Shown: positions 44,927 through 56,252, counted from the first letter of the stretch. The stretch: DNA of 64,000 nt from Deinococcus aestuarii (GCF_018863415.1 NZ_JAHKSN010000019.1:1-64000); one strand, 5' to 3'. Translations and numbers: made by a program. The notes: generated from the sequence alone by a model not told the origin.

Positions 44927-45807
44927 CGGCGCCCGCCCGTGACCACCGTGGCGACGCCCGCCGCCGCGATGATCCCCATGCCGAGCAGGGTCAGCGCGTC
45001 GGGCACGTGGTGGAAGACCAGCCAGCCCAGCAACCCCGCCCACAGCAGTTGCAGGTACGTGACCGGAGAGATCAGCGAGGCGGGCGCGTACCGAAACCCC
45101 AGGGTCAGGAAGAAATGCCCCAGCCCCGCCGTCAGCCCGAGGGCGAGAAAGAGCCCGGCGTACGTCGGCGTCAGCGGCGCGCCTCCCCGGAAGAAGGGCA
45201 CGAGCCCCCCGAAGATGACCGTCCCCACGAGCGCCGAGTTGAAGAGCAGGGTGAGGGGCCGCTCGGCGCTCAGGGTGCGCGACAGGAGCTGGTAACCCGT
45301 GTTCGCCACGGCACCGAGCAGCGCGAAGCCCACGCCGAGCGCGTCGAGGTTGCCGCCGGGCCGCGCGATCAGCAAGACCCCCGCGAAGCCCAGCACGGCG
45401 AGGACGGCCCGCGTGGGCGTGAGGCGTTCGCCGAGGAGCGGCCCGGCAAGGAGCACCACGAGCAGCGGCGAGATGAACACGATGGCCGAGGCCTCCGCCA
45501 CCGGGAGACTTCGCAGCGCCAGCCCCACGAACAGGGTCGTCGCCACCAGGCACAGCGAGCGCAGGGCGACGGGGGCGGGGCGGACGGGCGAGGCGATCTC
45601 CCGTCCCATCCTGGGCGCGAGCAGGGCCGTCATCAGGACGAGCTGCACCGCGTAGCGCACCCAGGCGACGAGCGGGACGGGATAGTGCGTGGTCAGGTAT
45701 TTGGTCGTGGTGTCGAGGCAGGCGAAGAGCAGCAGGGCGACGGCATAGAGGGCGACGCCGCGCAGGGGACTCTTGCCCGCCGCCGGGGTGCCGGTCACCG
45801 CACTCAA
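44875..45807 (-). CDS. DMT-superfamily (EamA) transporter
   Basis: 310 residues with ten hydrophobic helices in two EamA repeats (LYAVALLLFACLDTTTKYL in the first, FALLGAVANTGYQLLSRTL in the second, and EASAIVFISPLLVVLLAG between). Start TTG 45807 is poorly supported; GTG 45798 is possible. It is an inner-membrane metabolite exporter or importer of unknown substrate. It is divergent from the protocatechuate operon and shares its control region. Confidence 0.87.
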   Translation of the reverse strand: MSAVTGTPAAGKSPLRGVALYAVALLLFACLDTTTKYLTTHYPVPLVAWVRYAVQLVLMTALLAPRMGREIASPVRPAPVALRSLCLVATTLFVGLALRSLPVAEASAIVFISPLLVVLLAGPLLGERLTPTRAVLAVLGFAGVLLIARPGGNLDALGVGFALLGAVANTGYQLLSRTLSAERPLTLLFNSALVGTVIFGGLVPFFRGGAPLTPTYAGLFLALGLTAGLGHFFLTLGFRYAPASLISPVTYLQLLWAGLLGWLVFHHVPDALTLLGMGIIAAAGVATVVTGGRRQSPGAPSPTPRTTGRR

Positions 45808-46107
45808 CGGCGCAGGCCCCGCCCGTTCGGGCCAGGAAGCTTCGAGTCGGGGCGGGCAGGAACCGTCTGCATGGCAAAGACCTCGCGGAAGGAAGGCAGG
45901 TCGGAAGGCGGGCCCCCGAACCCGCCCACGCTACCAGCGGGGAGGCGGGAGGCCAACCGGGTGTTCGACCCTGACGAACACCCGCCTTTCGCCTCGCGGG
46001 TGAAGTCTCTATCGTAAGCCGAACCTGTTTTCCCCATCCCGCCCCGGCGTGGCGCACGCCGCCCCCGGTGGCCCCCTCTTCCGGGCCGCCGGTCAAAGGA
46101 AGCTGCC
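45808..46107. other. Control region between DMT transporter and pca operon
   Basis: 300 bp without a gene. It carries the palindrome at 45958-45984 and AAAGGA at 46095-46100, the RBS for the first pca gene. Confidence 0.45.
45958..45984. promoter_or_regulatory. Candidate operator, 27-bp palindrome upstream of the pca operon
   Basis: CGGGTGTTCG at 45958-45967 and CGAACACCCG at 45975-45984 are perfect reverse complements with a 7-bp spacer. It lies midway between the divergent DMT gene and the pca operon, with no regulator gene adjacent. Shape suits a dimeric activator or repressor. Confidence 0.5.
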
Positions 46108-47307
46108 TTGTCTATCTCCAGCACACCCCCACTTCCGGCCCCCCGTTTCGTCACAGTGGGGGGCGTGACCCTCCACGTTCGGCGCGAGGGCGCCGGGGCA
46201 GGCCTGCCCGTCGTCTTCCTCAACTCGCTCGGCAGCGACCTGCGCATCTGGGACGACGTGGTGCCCGCCGTGGCCGGGCGGCACCCCGTCCTGCGCTATG
46301 ACAAACGCGGCCACGGTCTCTCCGACGTGCCCGCCGGGCCGTCCTCCATCGCGGACCACGGCGGCGACCTCCTGGGCCTGCTGGACGCGCTGGGCATCGA
46401 GCGGGCCGTGCTCGTCGGCGTGTCGGTCGGCGGGATGATCGCGCTGGACCTCGCCTCGCGGGCCCCGGAGCGGGTCGCGGGCCTGCTGCTGTGCGACACG
46501 GGAGCGCGGATCGGGACCGCCCAGACGTGGGAGGCGAGGATCGCGGGTGTGCGGCAGGAGGGGCTGGAGGCCATCGCGGACGGCATCCTCTCGCGCTGGT
46601 TCACGCCGGGGTTCTTCGAGGCGAGACCGGATGACGTGCGCGGCTGGCGCAACATGCTCACCCGCACCCCGCCCGAAGGTTACGTCGCCACCTGCGAGGC
46701 CATCCGCGACGCGGACCTGCGCGCCACCGCCCGCACCGTCCGCGTGCCCGTCGCCGTGCTGTGCGGGGACGCCGACCTCTCCACCCCGCCCGAGGTGGGG
46801 CGGGAACTCGCCACGCTGCTGGGGGCGCCCTTCCACCTCATCGAAGGGTGCGGGCACCTGCCCTGTCTGGAGCGCCCGGCGGAGGTGGCGCGGCACCTGC
46901 TGGCCTTCCTCGATGGTCTGCCCGCCTCTTCCGACGACCGATACGAGCGGGGGATGCGGGTGCGGCGCTCGGTCCTGGGAGACGCGCACGTGGACCGGGC
47001 CACGGCGGGCATCACCGACCTCGACCGGGAGTTCCAGACCTTTATCACCGAGTACGCCTGGGGCGGGCCGTGGTCGCGGGGGCACTTCGACACGCGCACC
47101 CGGCACCTGATCACCCTGGCGGTGCTCGCCGCCCTGCCGCGCGAACACGAACTCGCCATGCACCTGCGGGCGACCGCGCACACGGGCGTGGACGAGGCGG
47201 ACCTGCGCGAACTCTTCCTCCACGTCGCCGTCTACGCGGGAGTGCCCGTCGCCAACCGCGCCCTACAGCTCGCCAAACAGGCCCTTGCAGAGAGGAGCGA
47301 CCCATGA
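46108..47307 (+). CDS. pcaL: Fused 3-oxoadipate enol-lactonase / 4-carboxymuconolactone decarboxylase
   Basis: 399 residues from TTG 46108 with AAAGGAAG upstream. Residues 1-about 265 are PcaD, an alpha/beta hydrolase (VVFLNSLGSDLRIWDDV, nucleophile elbow GVSVGG, His in CGHLPCLERP). Residues about 280-395 are PcaC (DREFQTFITEYAWGGPWSR, RTRHLITLAVLAAL, HTGVDEADLRELF). Together they turn 4-carboxymuconolactone into 3-oxoadipate. Fusions of this kind are known as PcaL in actinobacteria. First gene of a rightward operon with ATGA coupling to pcaH. Confidence 0.93.
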   Translation: MSISSTPPLPAPRFVTVGGVTLHVRREGAGAGLPVVFLNSLGSDLRIWDDVVPAVAGRHPVLRYDKRGHGLSDVPAGPSSIADHGGDLLGLLDALGIERAVLVGVSVGGMIALDLASRAPERVAGLLLCDTGARIGTAQTWEARIAGVRQEGLEAIADGILSRWFTPGFFEARPDDVRGWRNMLTRTPPEGYVATCEAIRDADLRATARTVRVPVAVLCGDADLSTPPEVGRELATLLGAPFHLIEGCGHLPCLERPAEVARHLLAFLDGLPASSDDRYERGMRVRRSVLGDAHVDRATAGITDLDREFQTFITEYAWGGPWSRGHFDTRTRHLITLAVLAALPREHELAMHLRATAHTGVDEADLRELFLHVAVYAGVPVANRALQLAKQALAERSDP

Positions 47308-48032
47308 CGACCGAGAAGACCCGCCCGCGCCTGCGCACCCTCGACCCGACCGTCCATCCGGCCTACCTCCACGAGGCCTACACCAGCAGCGTGAGGCGGG
47401 CGCCCCACGAGCTGCTGATCCCGCTGCCGCACACCCTGGCGGACGACACCGGGCCCGTGTTCGGCGAAGGCCGCATCCGCCCGGACGACCACGACACCAC
47501 CCGCAACGGGCGGGTGAACGGCGAGCCGCTGGGCGAGCGCATCATCGTGCGGGGGCGGCTGCTCGACTCCTCGGGGCGCCCGGTGCGCGGGGCGCTCATC
47601 GAGACGTGGCAGGCGAACGCGGCGGGGCGCTATGTCCACACCCGCGACCAGCACGCCGCGCCCCTCGACCCCAACTTCACCGGAACGGCGCGGATGCTGA
47701 CCGACGAGCACGGGGAATACGAACTCATCTCCATCAAGCCCGGCTCGTATCCCTGGCGCAACCACCACAACGCCTGGCGCCCGGCGCACATCCACTTCAG
47801 CGTGTTCGGCCAGAACTTCACCCAGCGCCTCGTCACGCAGATGTATTTTCCCGGCGATCCCCTCCTTGCCTACGACCCGATCTACGGCGGCATCCCCGAC
47901 GAGAAGGGGCGCAGGCGGCTGATCTCGCGCTTCGACCTGGAGCTCACGCAGCCCGAGTGGGCGCTGGGCTACCGCTTCGACCTCGTGCTGGGGGGCGACG
48001 CGCAGACGCCCTGGGAGGAGGCGCACGGATGA
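47304..48032 (+). CDS. pcaH: Protocatechuate 3,4-dioxygenase beta subunit
   Basis: 242 residues. It carries the non-haem Fe(III) site: Tyr110 (AGRYVH), Tyr149, His162 and His164 in YPWRNHHNAWRPAHIHFS. With PcaG it splits protocatechuate by intradiol cleavage to 3-carboxy-cis,cis-muconate. N-terminal TLDPTVHPAYLHEAYTSS is typical of PcaH. ATGA overlaps on both sides. Confidence 0.95.
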   Translation: MTTEKTRPRLRTLDPTVHPAYLHEAYTSSVRRAPHELLIPLPHTLADDTGPVFGEGRIRPDDHDTTRNGRVNGEPLGERIIVRGRLLDSSGRPVRGALIETWQANAAGRYVHTRDQHAAPLDPNFTGTARMLTDEHGEYELISIKPGSYPWRNHHNAWRPAHIHFSVFGQNFTQRLVTQMYFPGDPLLAYDPIYGGIPDEKGRRRLISRFDLELTQPEWALGYRFDLVLGGDAQTPWEEAHG

Positions 48033-48661
48033 CGCTCAGCCCCGAGACCTCCAACATTTCCGCTGAAGACTTCGGGCCCTCGCCCAGCCAGACGGTCGGG
48101 CCGTACTTCCACCAGGGGCTCGTCTTCGGCCAGGGCCTCGTCCACGGGGAGGAGAACGTGATGGTCTCCCCCACCAGCCCGGCGGCGGGTGAGCGCGTCA
48201 CCCTGCGCGGGCGGGTGCTCGACGGGGACGGCGAGCCCGTGCCGGACGCCCTCGTGGAGGTGTGGCAGGCCGACGCGCATGGGCGCTACCCTCATCCCGC
48301 CGACCCCGAGCACGCGCAGGCCGACCCGCACTTCCGGGGCTTCGGGCGCTCGGACACGCAGCACCCCGGGCACACCTTCGTCTTCCACACGGTCAAGCCG
48401 GGGGCCGTCGTTCGGCCCGGCCAGCCCACCCTCGCCCCGCACTTGCAGCTCTGGGTGGGGATGCGGGGTCTGCTGACGCACACGGTCACGCGCGTCTTCT
48501 TCGAGGGCGAGGACAACTCGGCGGACCCGGTGTTCGCCAGCCTGCCGGAGGGGAGACGGCACACCCTCGTCGCGCGGCGGGAGGAGACGCCGGGCGGGAC
48601 GGTGTACCACTTCGACCTCCGGATGCAGGGTGAGGGGGAGACGGTGTTTTTCGATGTTTGA
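48029..48661 (+). CDS. pcaG: Protocatechuate 3,4-dioxygenase alpha subunit
   Basis: 210 residues. PSPSQTVGPYFHQGL at the start, DALVEVWQADAHGRYPHP and FGRSDTQHPGHTFVFHTVKPG are PcaG blocks; the beta-sandwich is shared with PcaH but the iron ligands are replaced, as expected for the non-catalytic subunit. It overlaps pcaH by ATGA. Confidence 0.93.
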   Translation: MTLSPETSNISAEDFGPSPSQTVGPYFHQGLVFGQGLVHGEENVMVSPTSPAAGERVTLRGRVLDGDGEPVPDALVEVWQADAHGRYPHPADPEHAQADPHFRGFGRSDTQHPGHTFVFHTVKPGAVVRPGQPTLAPHLQLWVGMRGLLTHTVTRVFFEGEDNSADPVFASLPEGRRHTLVARREETPGGTVYHFDLRMQGEGETVFFDV

Positions 48662-48715
48662 GCGGGAGGGGATGGTGAATTGTGCGTCGGTGTCGGCAGG
48701 TCGCCGTGGGCGGTA

Positions 48716-48755
48716 CCCCTCACCCCGGCCCTCTCCCGCAAGGGGAGAGGGAGAA
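48716..48755 (+). repeat. Dispersed intergenic hairpin repeat in the pca operon
   Basis: CCTCACCCCGGCCCTCTCCC, then GCAAG, then GGGAGAGGG: a 9-bp stem at 48729-48737/48743-48751. A related, degraded copy (CCTCACCCCCTGCCCTTGTG...) lies at 52902-52932. This resembles the small GC-rich palindromic repeats found between genes in many high-GC genomes. It falls within the only sizeable gap (140 bp) of the pca operon and might attenuate transcription. Confidence 0.5.
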
Positions 48756-48801
48756 AAGATATGGCCGTGTGCGTCTGTGACTTCTTATTGAGAGGCTTGT
48801 C

Positions 48802-50147
48802 GTGAGCTTCACCCCCCTCGACTCTGCCCTCCTCGGTCCCCTGTTCTCCTGCCCGCCCGTCGCGGAATTGTTCTCGGACACGCGCCAGCTCGCGTACATG
48901 GTCGAGGTGGAGGCGGCGCTGGCGGCGGCCCAGGGACGGCTCGGCGTCATTCCGGGTGAGGCGGCGGAGGCGATCATGCGGGCGGCGGGGACGTTCCAGC
49001 CTGATCTCGGCAAGTTGCAGGAGGGGGTGGCGCGCGACGGCTTCCCCATCATCGCCCTGCTCGCCGGGCTGCGGGCCGCTCTCCCTCCTGAAACCGCCGA
49101 GTTCGTCCACTGGGGCGCGACGACGCAGGACATCCTGGACACGGCGCTCGTCCTCACGCTGCGGGACGCGCTGGAGGCGATGGAGGGGTCGCTGCGGCTC
49201 CTGATCGGGCGGCTGTCTCACCGGGCCGACGAGCACCGCCATACCCTGATGGCTGGACGCACCCACTCCCAGCGGGCCCTCCCGATCACCTTCGGGCTGA
49301 AGGTGGCGGGGTGGCTCGCGCCGCTGATTCGTCACCTTCAACGCCTCCAGGAACTCCGGCCCCGCCTCCTCGTCGTCCAGTTCGGCGGGGCGGCGGGGAC
49401 GCTGGCGGCGCTGGGGGGAGACGGGCTGCGGGTGCGGGCGGAACTCGCGCGGGAGTTGCGGCTGGGTGAGCCTCCTCTCCCCTGGCACACCGGGCGCGAC
49501 AACCTTGCCGAGCTCGCGGGGTGGCTCTCGGGCGTCACGGGCAGCCTGGGCAAGATGGGGCAGGACATCCTCCTCCTCGCCCAGTCGGAGGTCGCCGAGG
49601 TCCGCGAGTCGGGCGACCCCTCCAGGGGCGGGTCGAGCACGATGCCGCAGAAGAGCAACCCCATCGGGAGTGAACTCCTCGTCGCCGCCGCCCGCATGAA
49701 CGCGACGCTGCTCTCCGGGGTCCACCAGGCGCTGATTCAGGAGCACGAGCGGGGCACGCACGGCTGGCAACTCGAATGGCTGACCCTGCCGCAGATGGTG
49801 GGGTTGACAGCGGCCAGTCTGGAACGGGCGGCGGGGCTGGCGGCTGAGCTGGCCGTGGATGCGGCGCGGATGGAGGAGAATGTCCGTCAGTCCGGCGGGC
49901 TGATGATGGCGGAGGCGATCACCTTCGCCCTCGCCGGACCCCTCGGACGGCAGAAGGCGAAGGCGCTCGTGAAGGAGGCCGTGCCCGTCGCCGTCCGGGA
50001 AGGCCGCCCCCTCGTGGACGTGCTGCGCGGGCGGGTGGACGCCCCCGTGGACTGGGCCGCCCTCACCGAGCGGCATTACCTGGGGACGACGAACGACATG
50101 ATCGACGCGGTGCTGAGGAGCGCCGCCGAATCCACCGGGAGAATTCT

Positions 50148-50151
<4 letters not shown>
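48802..50151 (+). CDS. pcaB: 3-carboxy-cis,cis-muconate cycloisomerase
   Basis: 449 residues from GTG 48802. Fumarase/aspartase superfamily: the signature [16 protein letters not shown] is complete, and [15 protein letters not shown] and [16 protein letters not shown] supply the other active-site blocks. It converts 3-carboxymuconate to 4-carboxymuconolactone, the substrate of the fused decarboxylase upstream. GTGA overlap with pcaF. Confidence 0.94.
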
Positions 50152-51430
<1,279 letters not shown>

Positions 51431-51434
<4 letters not shown>

Positions 51435-52777
51435 AGCGCGTCCCCGTCATCACGGCCCAGGAGGCCGCCGCGATGGTGAGGAGCGGGCAGACCCTCCTCG
51501 TGGGCGGCTTCGGCATGACGGGCAACCCCGTCCACCTCACCCACGCGCTCGCCGAACTTCCCACGAACGACCTCACCTACGTCGCCAACAACGTCTCCGA
51601 GCCGGGGCTGGGGGGCGGGCGGCTGCTCAGGAACGGGCAGCTCAGGAAGGCTATCGGCTCTTACTTCACCTCCAACCCGGAGGCGGTCAAGGCGTACCAG
51701 GCCGGGAAGCTGGAAGTCGAGCTGCTGCCGCAGGGGACGCTCGCCGAGGCCGTGCGGGCGGGCGGGGCGGGGCTGGGCGGCTTCTACACCCCGACCGCTG
51801 CCGGGACGGTGATTGCCGAGGGGGCGGACGTACGGGTGCTGAACGGGCGGGAGATGGTCTTCGTGCCCGGCATCCGGGGCGACGTGGCCTTCATCCGGGC
51901 GTGGCGGGCGGACACGGCGGGCAACCTCCAGTACCGCCTCACCGAGCAGAACTTCAACCGGGCGATGGCGACCGCCGCGAAGGTCGTGATCGCCGAGGTC
52001 GAGGAGATCGTGGAGGTCGGGGCCCTGGACCCCGAGCACGTCCACACGCCGGGCCTGTACGTGGACTATCTGGTGGAGGCGCGGCTCAGCCTGGACGACC
52101 TCGGCAGCAGCGCGGACGTGAAGGGCGGCGCGAAGAAGGTGGACGAGGCGCGGATGCACATGGCCCGCCGCGCCCTCCGCGAACTCCACCCTGGCGACGT
52201 GGTGAACCTCGGCATCGGCATCCCCACCCTCGTCGCCGACCTGATCACGCCGGGGCACGGGGTCAACCTGCACACCGAGAACGGAATGCTGGGCGTCGGA
52301 CCTGCCCCCGAGGACGGCGGCGCGATGGAGTACCCGGTGAACGCGGGCAAGATTCCGGTGACGGCCCTGCCCGGCGCGAGCTATTTCGACTCCGCCGACT
52401 CCTTCGGGATGATCCGGGGCGGGCACGTGGACGTGGCGGTGATGGGAGGCCTTCAAGTGGACGAGGCCGGGAATCTGGCGAACTGGGCGGTGCCCGGCAA
52501 GCCCCTCCTCGGCGTCGGCGGCGCGATGGACCTGGCAAGCGGAGCGCGGCGCCTGATCGTCACCATGACGCACACCGACCCGGACGGCACGCCGAAGATC
52601 GTCCCCGAGTGCACGCTGCCCCTCACGTCGCGCGGCAGCGTGGACATGGTGATCACCGACAAGGCGGTTTTCGAGTTCGTGGACGGGCGGATCACCCTGA
52701 CCGAGCTGATGCCGGGGGCGACGCTGGAGGAAGTGCGGGCGGGGACAGGCGCGCGGTTCGCGGAACGGCTGGGCTGA
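51431..52777 (+). CDS. pcaIJ: 3-oxoadipate CoA-transferase, fused alpha and beta subunits
   Basis: 448 residues. Residues about 1-225 are subunit A ([34 protein letters not shown]), and about 235-448 subunit B with the catalytic Glu in [10 protein letters not shown] and the family block [20 protein letters not shown]. PcaI and PcaJ are normally two proteins; here one frame covers both, like SCOT. It loads CoA onto 3-oxoadipate, feeding PcaF. Last gene of the operon. A succinyl-CoA:acetoacetate role is possible by sequence alone. Confidence 0.9.
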
Positions 52778-52792
52778 AGCAAGAAGAGGTCC

Positions 52793-52815
52793 CCGCCGGA
52801 CTTCCACCCCGGCGG
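52793..52815 (+). terminator. Possible terminator of the pca operon
   Basis: CCGCCGG at 52793-52799 and CCGGCGG at 52809-52815 form a 7-bp stem with a 9-nt loop, 16 bp past the last stop codon. No T-run. Confidence 0.4.
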
Positions 52816-53189
52816 TCTCTCGTGTTGTCGGACCTACCGCGCCATCCCGAACGCTCGCTGGAAGAAGCCGACGGGCGTCCGCCGGTTGGACACGAACTCC
52901 ACCTCACCCCCTGCCCTTGTGGGAGAAGGAGGCGTTCACGGACAGCCACAGTTGGGCCGACACGGTGAGGGTCAACGTCGAGAAGACCCCGGCGGGTGCA
53001 CCCGGCGGGACGAGGAACCAGAAGACTCGGAGCAGGAATCACTTTCTGGCTGTAGGGAGGCGCCAACCTCGCACCTCCGGCCCGACTCCCCCGCCGAGGG
53101 TGGCCTCTCGTCTTGCCGGAGATCAGAGAACGCTCATACGATGTGTAAAAATATACAAATTACAGTCGCATTTTACCCGAGGAGAAAGC
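52816..53189. other. Intergenic region before the GH9 gene
   Basis: Contains the degraded hairpin repeat at 52902-52932 and, just before the GH9 gene, an AT-rich patch (53140-53165) with TATACA at 53151-53156 as a -10 candidate. GAGGAG at 53179-53184 is the RBS. The frame stays open upstream of ATG 53190 but has no signal-like or domain features there. Confidence 0.4.
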
Positions 53190-55820
53190 ATGTCCGATCA
53201 GGTTCCCCGCCATCTCGCCCTGCTGCTCGCCGCCCTCGCCTTCACGTCCTGCCGGGCAGTGACCCAGCAGGGCCGTTCGGGGGAGATGACCTCTTCTCCC
53301 GGAGCTCCCGTCGTTTCCCTCAAGTCGAGCGCCCCGAACGTTTCCGTCGGGGGAAGCTTCACCTTGACGGCGACGGCGCGGGCCGTTACACGGGTGGTGT
53401 TCTACGACCGTGGCCGGAAGCTCGGCGAGGACCGGACGGCGCCCTATAGCCTCACTGTCCGGGCGACCCCCGTGCTGAGCGGCGAGCACACCTACACGGC
53501 GCAGGCGTTCGACCGGGCGGGACGCTCCGGCCTGTCAGGCCCGGTCCCGGTCGAGATCGGCGTGGACAACCTGCTGGACAATGGCGGCTTTCGCAACGGG
53601 CGGACCTCTTGGTGGGTGGCGGGGGGTCCCGGCGTGAGCGTACAGGATGGCGAGGCGTGCTTGAACATCGGCAGGCCCGGCGCGAACGAGTGGGACGTGA
53701 TTCTCGGCCAAAGCGGCCTGGGACTGATGCGGGACGCGCGGTACACGGTCTCCTTTACCGCACGCGCCGACGCACCCACCGCCTTCAAGGTCATGCTGCA
53801 AAAGAACGAGACGCCCTACCCGACCTACTTCAACGAGCAGGTGGGCCGGGTGACCAAGGAGCGGCGGACCCACCACTTCACCTTCGACATGACCGGGGCC
53901 AACGACGCACAGGCGTCCTTGCAGTTCAAGCTCGGCGCACAGAAGGCCACACGGCTGTGTCTGGGGAACGTGGTGGTCCGGGGTCCGAGGTTCGGGCCCG
54001 GCCCGGTCGCGGCCCCCGTGGACGACCGGGCTGCGGTGCGCGTCAATCAGACGGGCTACCTGCCGGGTGCCCCCAAGGTGGCGGCTGTCGCGCACGACTC
54101 GGCGGTGCCCCTGGGCTGGACGCTGCTGGACAGGGACGGCCATCCCCTCGCCACGGGCCGCACCCGGGTGTTTGGGAAGGACGCGGCCTCGGGCGACTTC
54201 GTACACCGGGCCGATTTCTCGACGTTCCGCAGGTCCGGGAAGGGGTACGTGCTTGAGGTGGGCGGGCTGCGCAGTCACCCTTTTCGTATCGCCCGGGACC
54301 TCTATGCACCCCTGAAGCGCGACGCGCTGGCGTACTTCTACCACAACCGCAGCGGCATCCCCATCGAGGCGCGGTTCGTCGGCGGCCCCAAGTGGGCCAG
54401 GGCCGCCGGGCACGCGAATCCCTCGTCCGACCGGGGCGGTGACCGTGCGACCTGCTTCGGGGGCAAAGACGCCCGGGGCAACCTCTGGCCGGGCTGTCGC
54501 TACACGCTGAACGCGGGCCAGGGCTGGTACGACGCGGGTGACCACGGCAAGTACGTGGTCAACGGCGGCCTCTCGGTCTGGACCCTGATGAACCTGTACG
54601 AGACGGGGAGACGCGTCTCGAAACCCGGCTTCTTCCCGGACGGCAGCCTGCGCCTGCCCGAGAACGCCAACGGCGTCAGCGACCTGCTCGACGAGGCCCG
54701 CTGGGAGATGAACTTCCTGCTCGGGATGCAGGTGCCGCAGGGCTCGCGGCTCGCCCTGCCGGTCGGCGACCAGAGCGCGCACTCCGGCAGCCTGAACCTG
54801 AGCGAGGTGGACGCCTCGGGGATGGCGCACCACAAGGTCCACAGCGAGCAGTGGACGGACATTCCCTCCCGACCCGACCAGGATCGCCAGCGGCGCTTCC
54901 TCTACCCGCCCTCGACGGCGGCCACCCTCAACCTGGCGGCGAGCGCCGCGCAGTGTGCCCGGGTCTTCCGGGGGGTGGACGACGCCTACGCGCGCCGGTG
55001 CCTCCAGGCCGCCCGCCGGGCCTGGCAGGCGGCCGAGCGCAACCCACAGGTCTACGCCTACGACAACTTCTCGGGCGGCGGAGCATACGACGACACCGAC
55101 GTGCGCGACGAGTTCTACTGGGCCGCCGCCGAGCTGTACACCACGACGGGAGAAGGCTCCTACCTCTCCGCGCTGAAGGCGAGCCCGCTCTACCTCAAGG
55201 CCACCAAACATGGTCCGGAAAACGACCTCGCCTGGCCCGAGGTGACGGCGGCGGGCACGATCACGCTGGCGCTCGTGCCGAGCAAGTTGCCCGCCGCCGC
55301 CGTGAGGACAGCCCGCGCCAACATAGTCGCGCTGGCGAACACCTACGTTTCCCAGGTAGCCTGGACCGGGTACGGTGTGCCTTTCCGCTCGGAGAACTAC
55401 CCCTGGGGTTCGAACAGCAACGTCTTGAACCGGGGGCTGGTTTTGAGCCTCGCTTCCCACTTCACCGGGAACGTCCGCTACCGCGACGCCGCCCTGGAAG
55501 GGATGAATTACGTCCTGGGCCGCAACCCGCTCGACAAGTCGTACGTCTCCGGCTACGGCGCGCGGCCGCTCGTCAACCCCCACCACCGGTTCTGGGCCCA
55601 CAGCCGGGACCCCCGCTTCCCTGCCCCCCCGCCCGGCGCGCTCGCCGGGGGCCCCAATTCCTCCCCCGCCGACCCCACCGGCAACCTTCTCAAGGGCCGC
55701 TGCGCGCCGCAGACCTGCTATCTCGACGACATTGGCACCTCCTCGCTCAACGAGGTCGCCATCAACTGGAATGCTCCCCTCGCCTGGGTCACCACCTACC
55801 TCGACGCGACCGCCCAATAA
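53190..55820 (+). CDS. Multidomain glycoside hydrolase family 9 (cellulase-like) lipoprotein
   Basis: 876 residues from ATG 53190. A signal peptide ends in LAFTSC, making Cys21 a likely lipidation site. Order: Ig-like domain (about 40-130), CBM4/9-like carbohydrate-binding domain (about 135-265, starting DNLLDNGGFRNG), CelD-type N-terminal Ig domain (about 275-360, VRVNQTGYLPGAPKVA), GH9 catalytic domain (about 370-870). Catalytic residues visible: Asp pair in YDAGDHGKY (448-451), His in NPHHRFW (near 798), Glu in NEVAINWNAPLAW (near 855). Known GH9 enzymes invert beta-1,4-glucan bonds. Surface anchoring suggests plant-polymer use or remodelling of self-made EPS. Confidence 0.93.
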   Translation: MSDQVPRHLALLLAALAFTSCRAVTQQGRSGEMTSSPGAPVVSLKSSAPNVSVGGSFTLTATARAVTRVVFYDRGRKLGEDRTAPYSLTVRATPVLSGEHTYTAQAFDRAGRSGLSGPVPVEIGVDNLLDNGGFRNGRTSWWVAGGPGVSVQDGEACLNIGRPGANEWDVILGQSGLGLMRDARYTVSFTARADAPTAFKVMLQKNETPYPTYFNEQVGRVTKERRTHHFTFDMTGANDAQASLQFKLGAQKATRLCLGNVVVRGPRFGPGPVAAPVDDRAAVRVNQTGYLPGAPKVAAVAHDSAVPLGWTLLDRDGHPLATGRTRVFGKDAASGDFVHRADFSTFRRSGKGYVLEVGGLRSHPFRIARDLYAPLKRDALAYFYHNRSGIPIEARFVGGPKWARAAGHANPSSDRGGDRATCFGGKDARGNLWPGCRYTLNAGQGWYDAGDHGKYVVNGGLSVWTLMNLYETGRRVSKPGFFPDGSLRLPENANGVSDLLDEARWEMNFLLGMQVPQGSRLALPVGDQSAHSGSLNLSEVDASGMAHHKVHSEQWTDIPSRPDQDRQRRFLYPPSTAATLNLAASAAQCARVFRGVDDAYARRCLQAARRAWQAAERNPQVYAYDNFSGGGAYDDTDVRDEFYWAAAELYTTTGEGSYLSALKASPLYLKATKHGPENDLAWPEVTAAGTITLALVPSKLPAAAVRTARANIVALANTYVSQVAWTGYGVPFRSENYPWGSNSNVLNRGLVLSLASHFTGNVRYRDAALEGMNYVLGRNPLDKSYVSGYGARPLVNPHHRFWAHSRDPRFPAPPPGALAGGPNSSPADPTGNLLKGRCAPQTCYLDDIGTSSLNEVAINWNAPLAWVTTYLDATAQ

Positions 55821-56252
55821 AACAGGCGCTGAGCCTCCAGGGCAACCCAGCGAACACCAACGCCGCGCAGGAGCGCCGGGGGAGTGGACCACGCTCCCCC
55901 GGCCTGCGGGCGGGTTGCAGGACAAGGGGGGCCGGAAAGGTGGTGCTCCTTGAGGGACAAGAAGCAGGGCCGAGGAGGGAAGCGACCACAACCGAAGCGG
56001 ATCATGGGAGGGGTGCCGCTCATCACAGCCGTCCTGGGCATGGTCAACGTTCCGGTTGAGGTCATCCAACGCCTCCATTGAGCCTTGGTCTCTCGTGTGT
56101 GCCCGCCGCATCTCAACCTCCCTGAAGGCGACCTTCCTGTCGCTCAGGTCGGGGGCTTCTCATCCCTTCCGCTGGCTTCATGAACGGCCCGGCAAACCGT
56201 TCCCATCCCCGTAGGGGTCCTGCGGGGCCTGATGGGGGCAGAGGAGGATCCT
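55821..56252. other. Intergenic region after the GH9 gene
   Basis: 432 bp without a supported gene. It contains the hairpin at 55875-55903 and, near its end, the AGGAGG RBS of the aldo/keto reductase. Nothing else seen. Confidence 0.35.
55875..55903 (+). terminator. Terminator after the GH9 gene
   Basis: GCCGGGGGAG (55875-55884) pairs perfectly with CTCCCCCGGC (55894-55903) across a 9-nt loop, 55 bp after the stop codon. Confidence 0.5.

Noticed and set aside
53535..56111. 858-codon minus-strand frame opposite the GH9 gene
   Set aside because: The GH9 frame has complete domain and catalytic motifs; the opposite frame has none.
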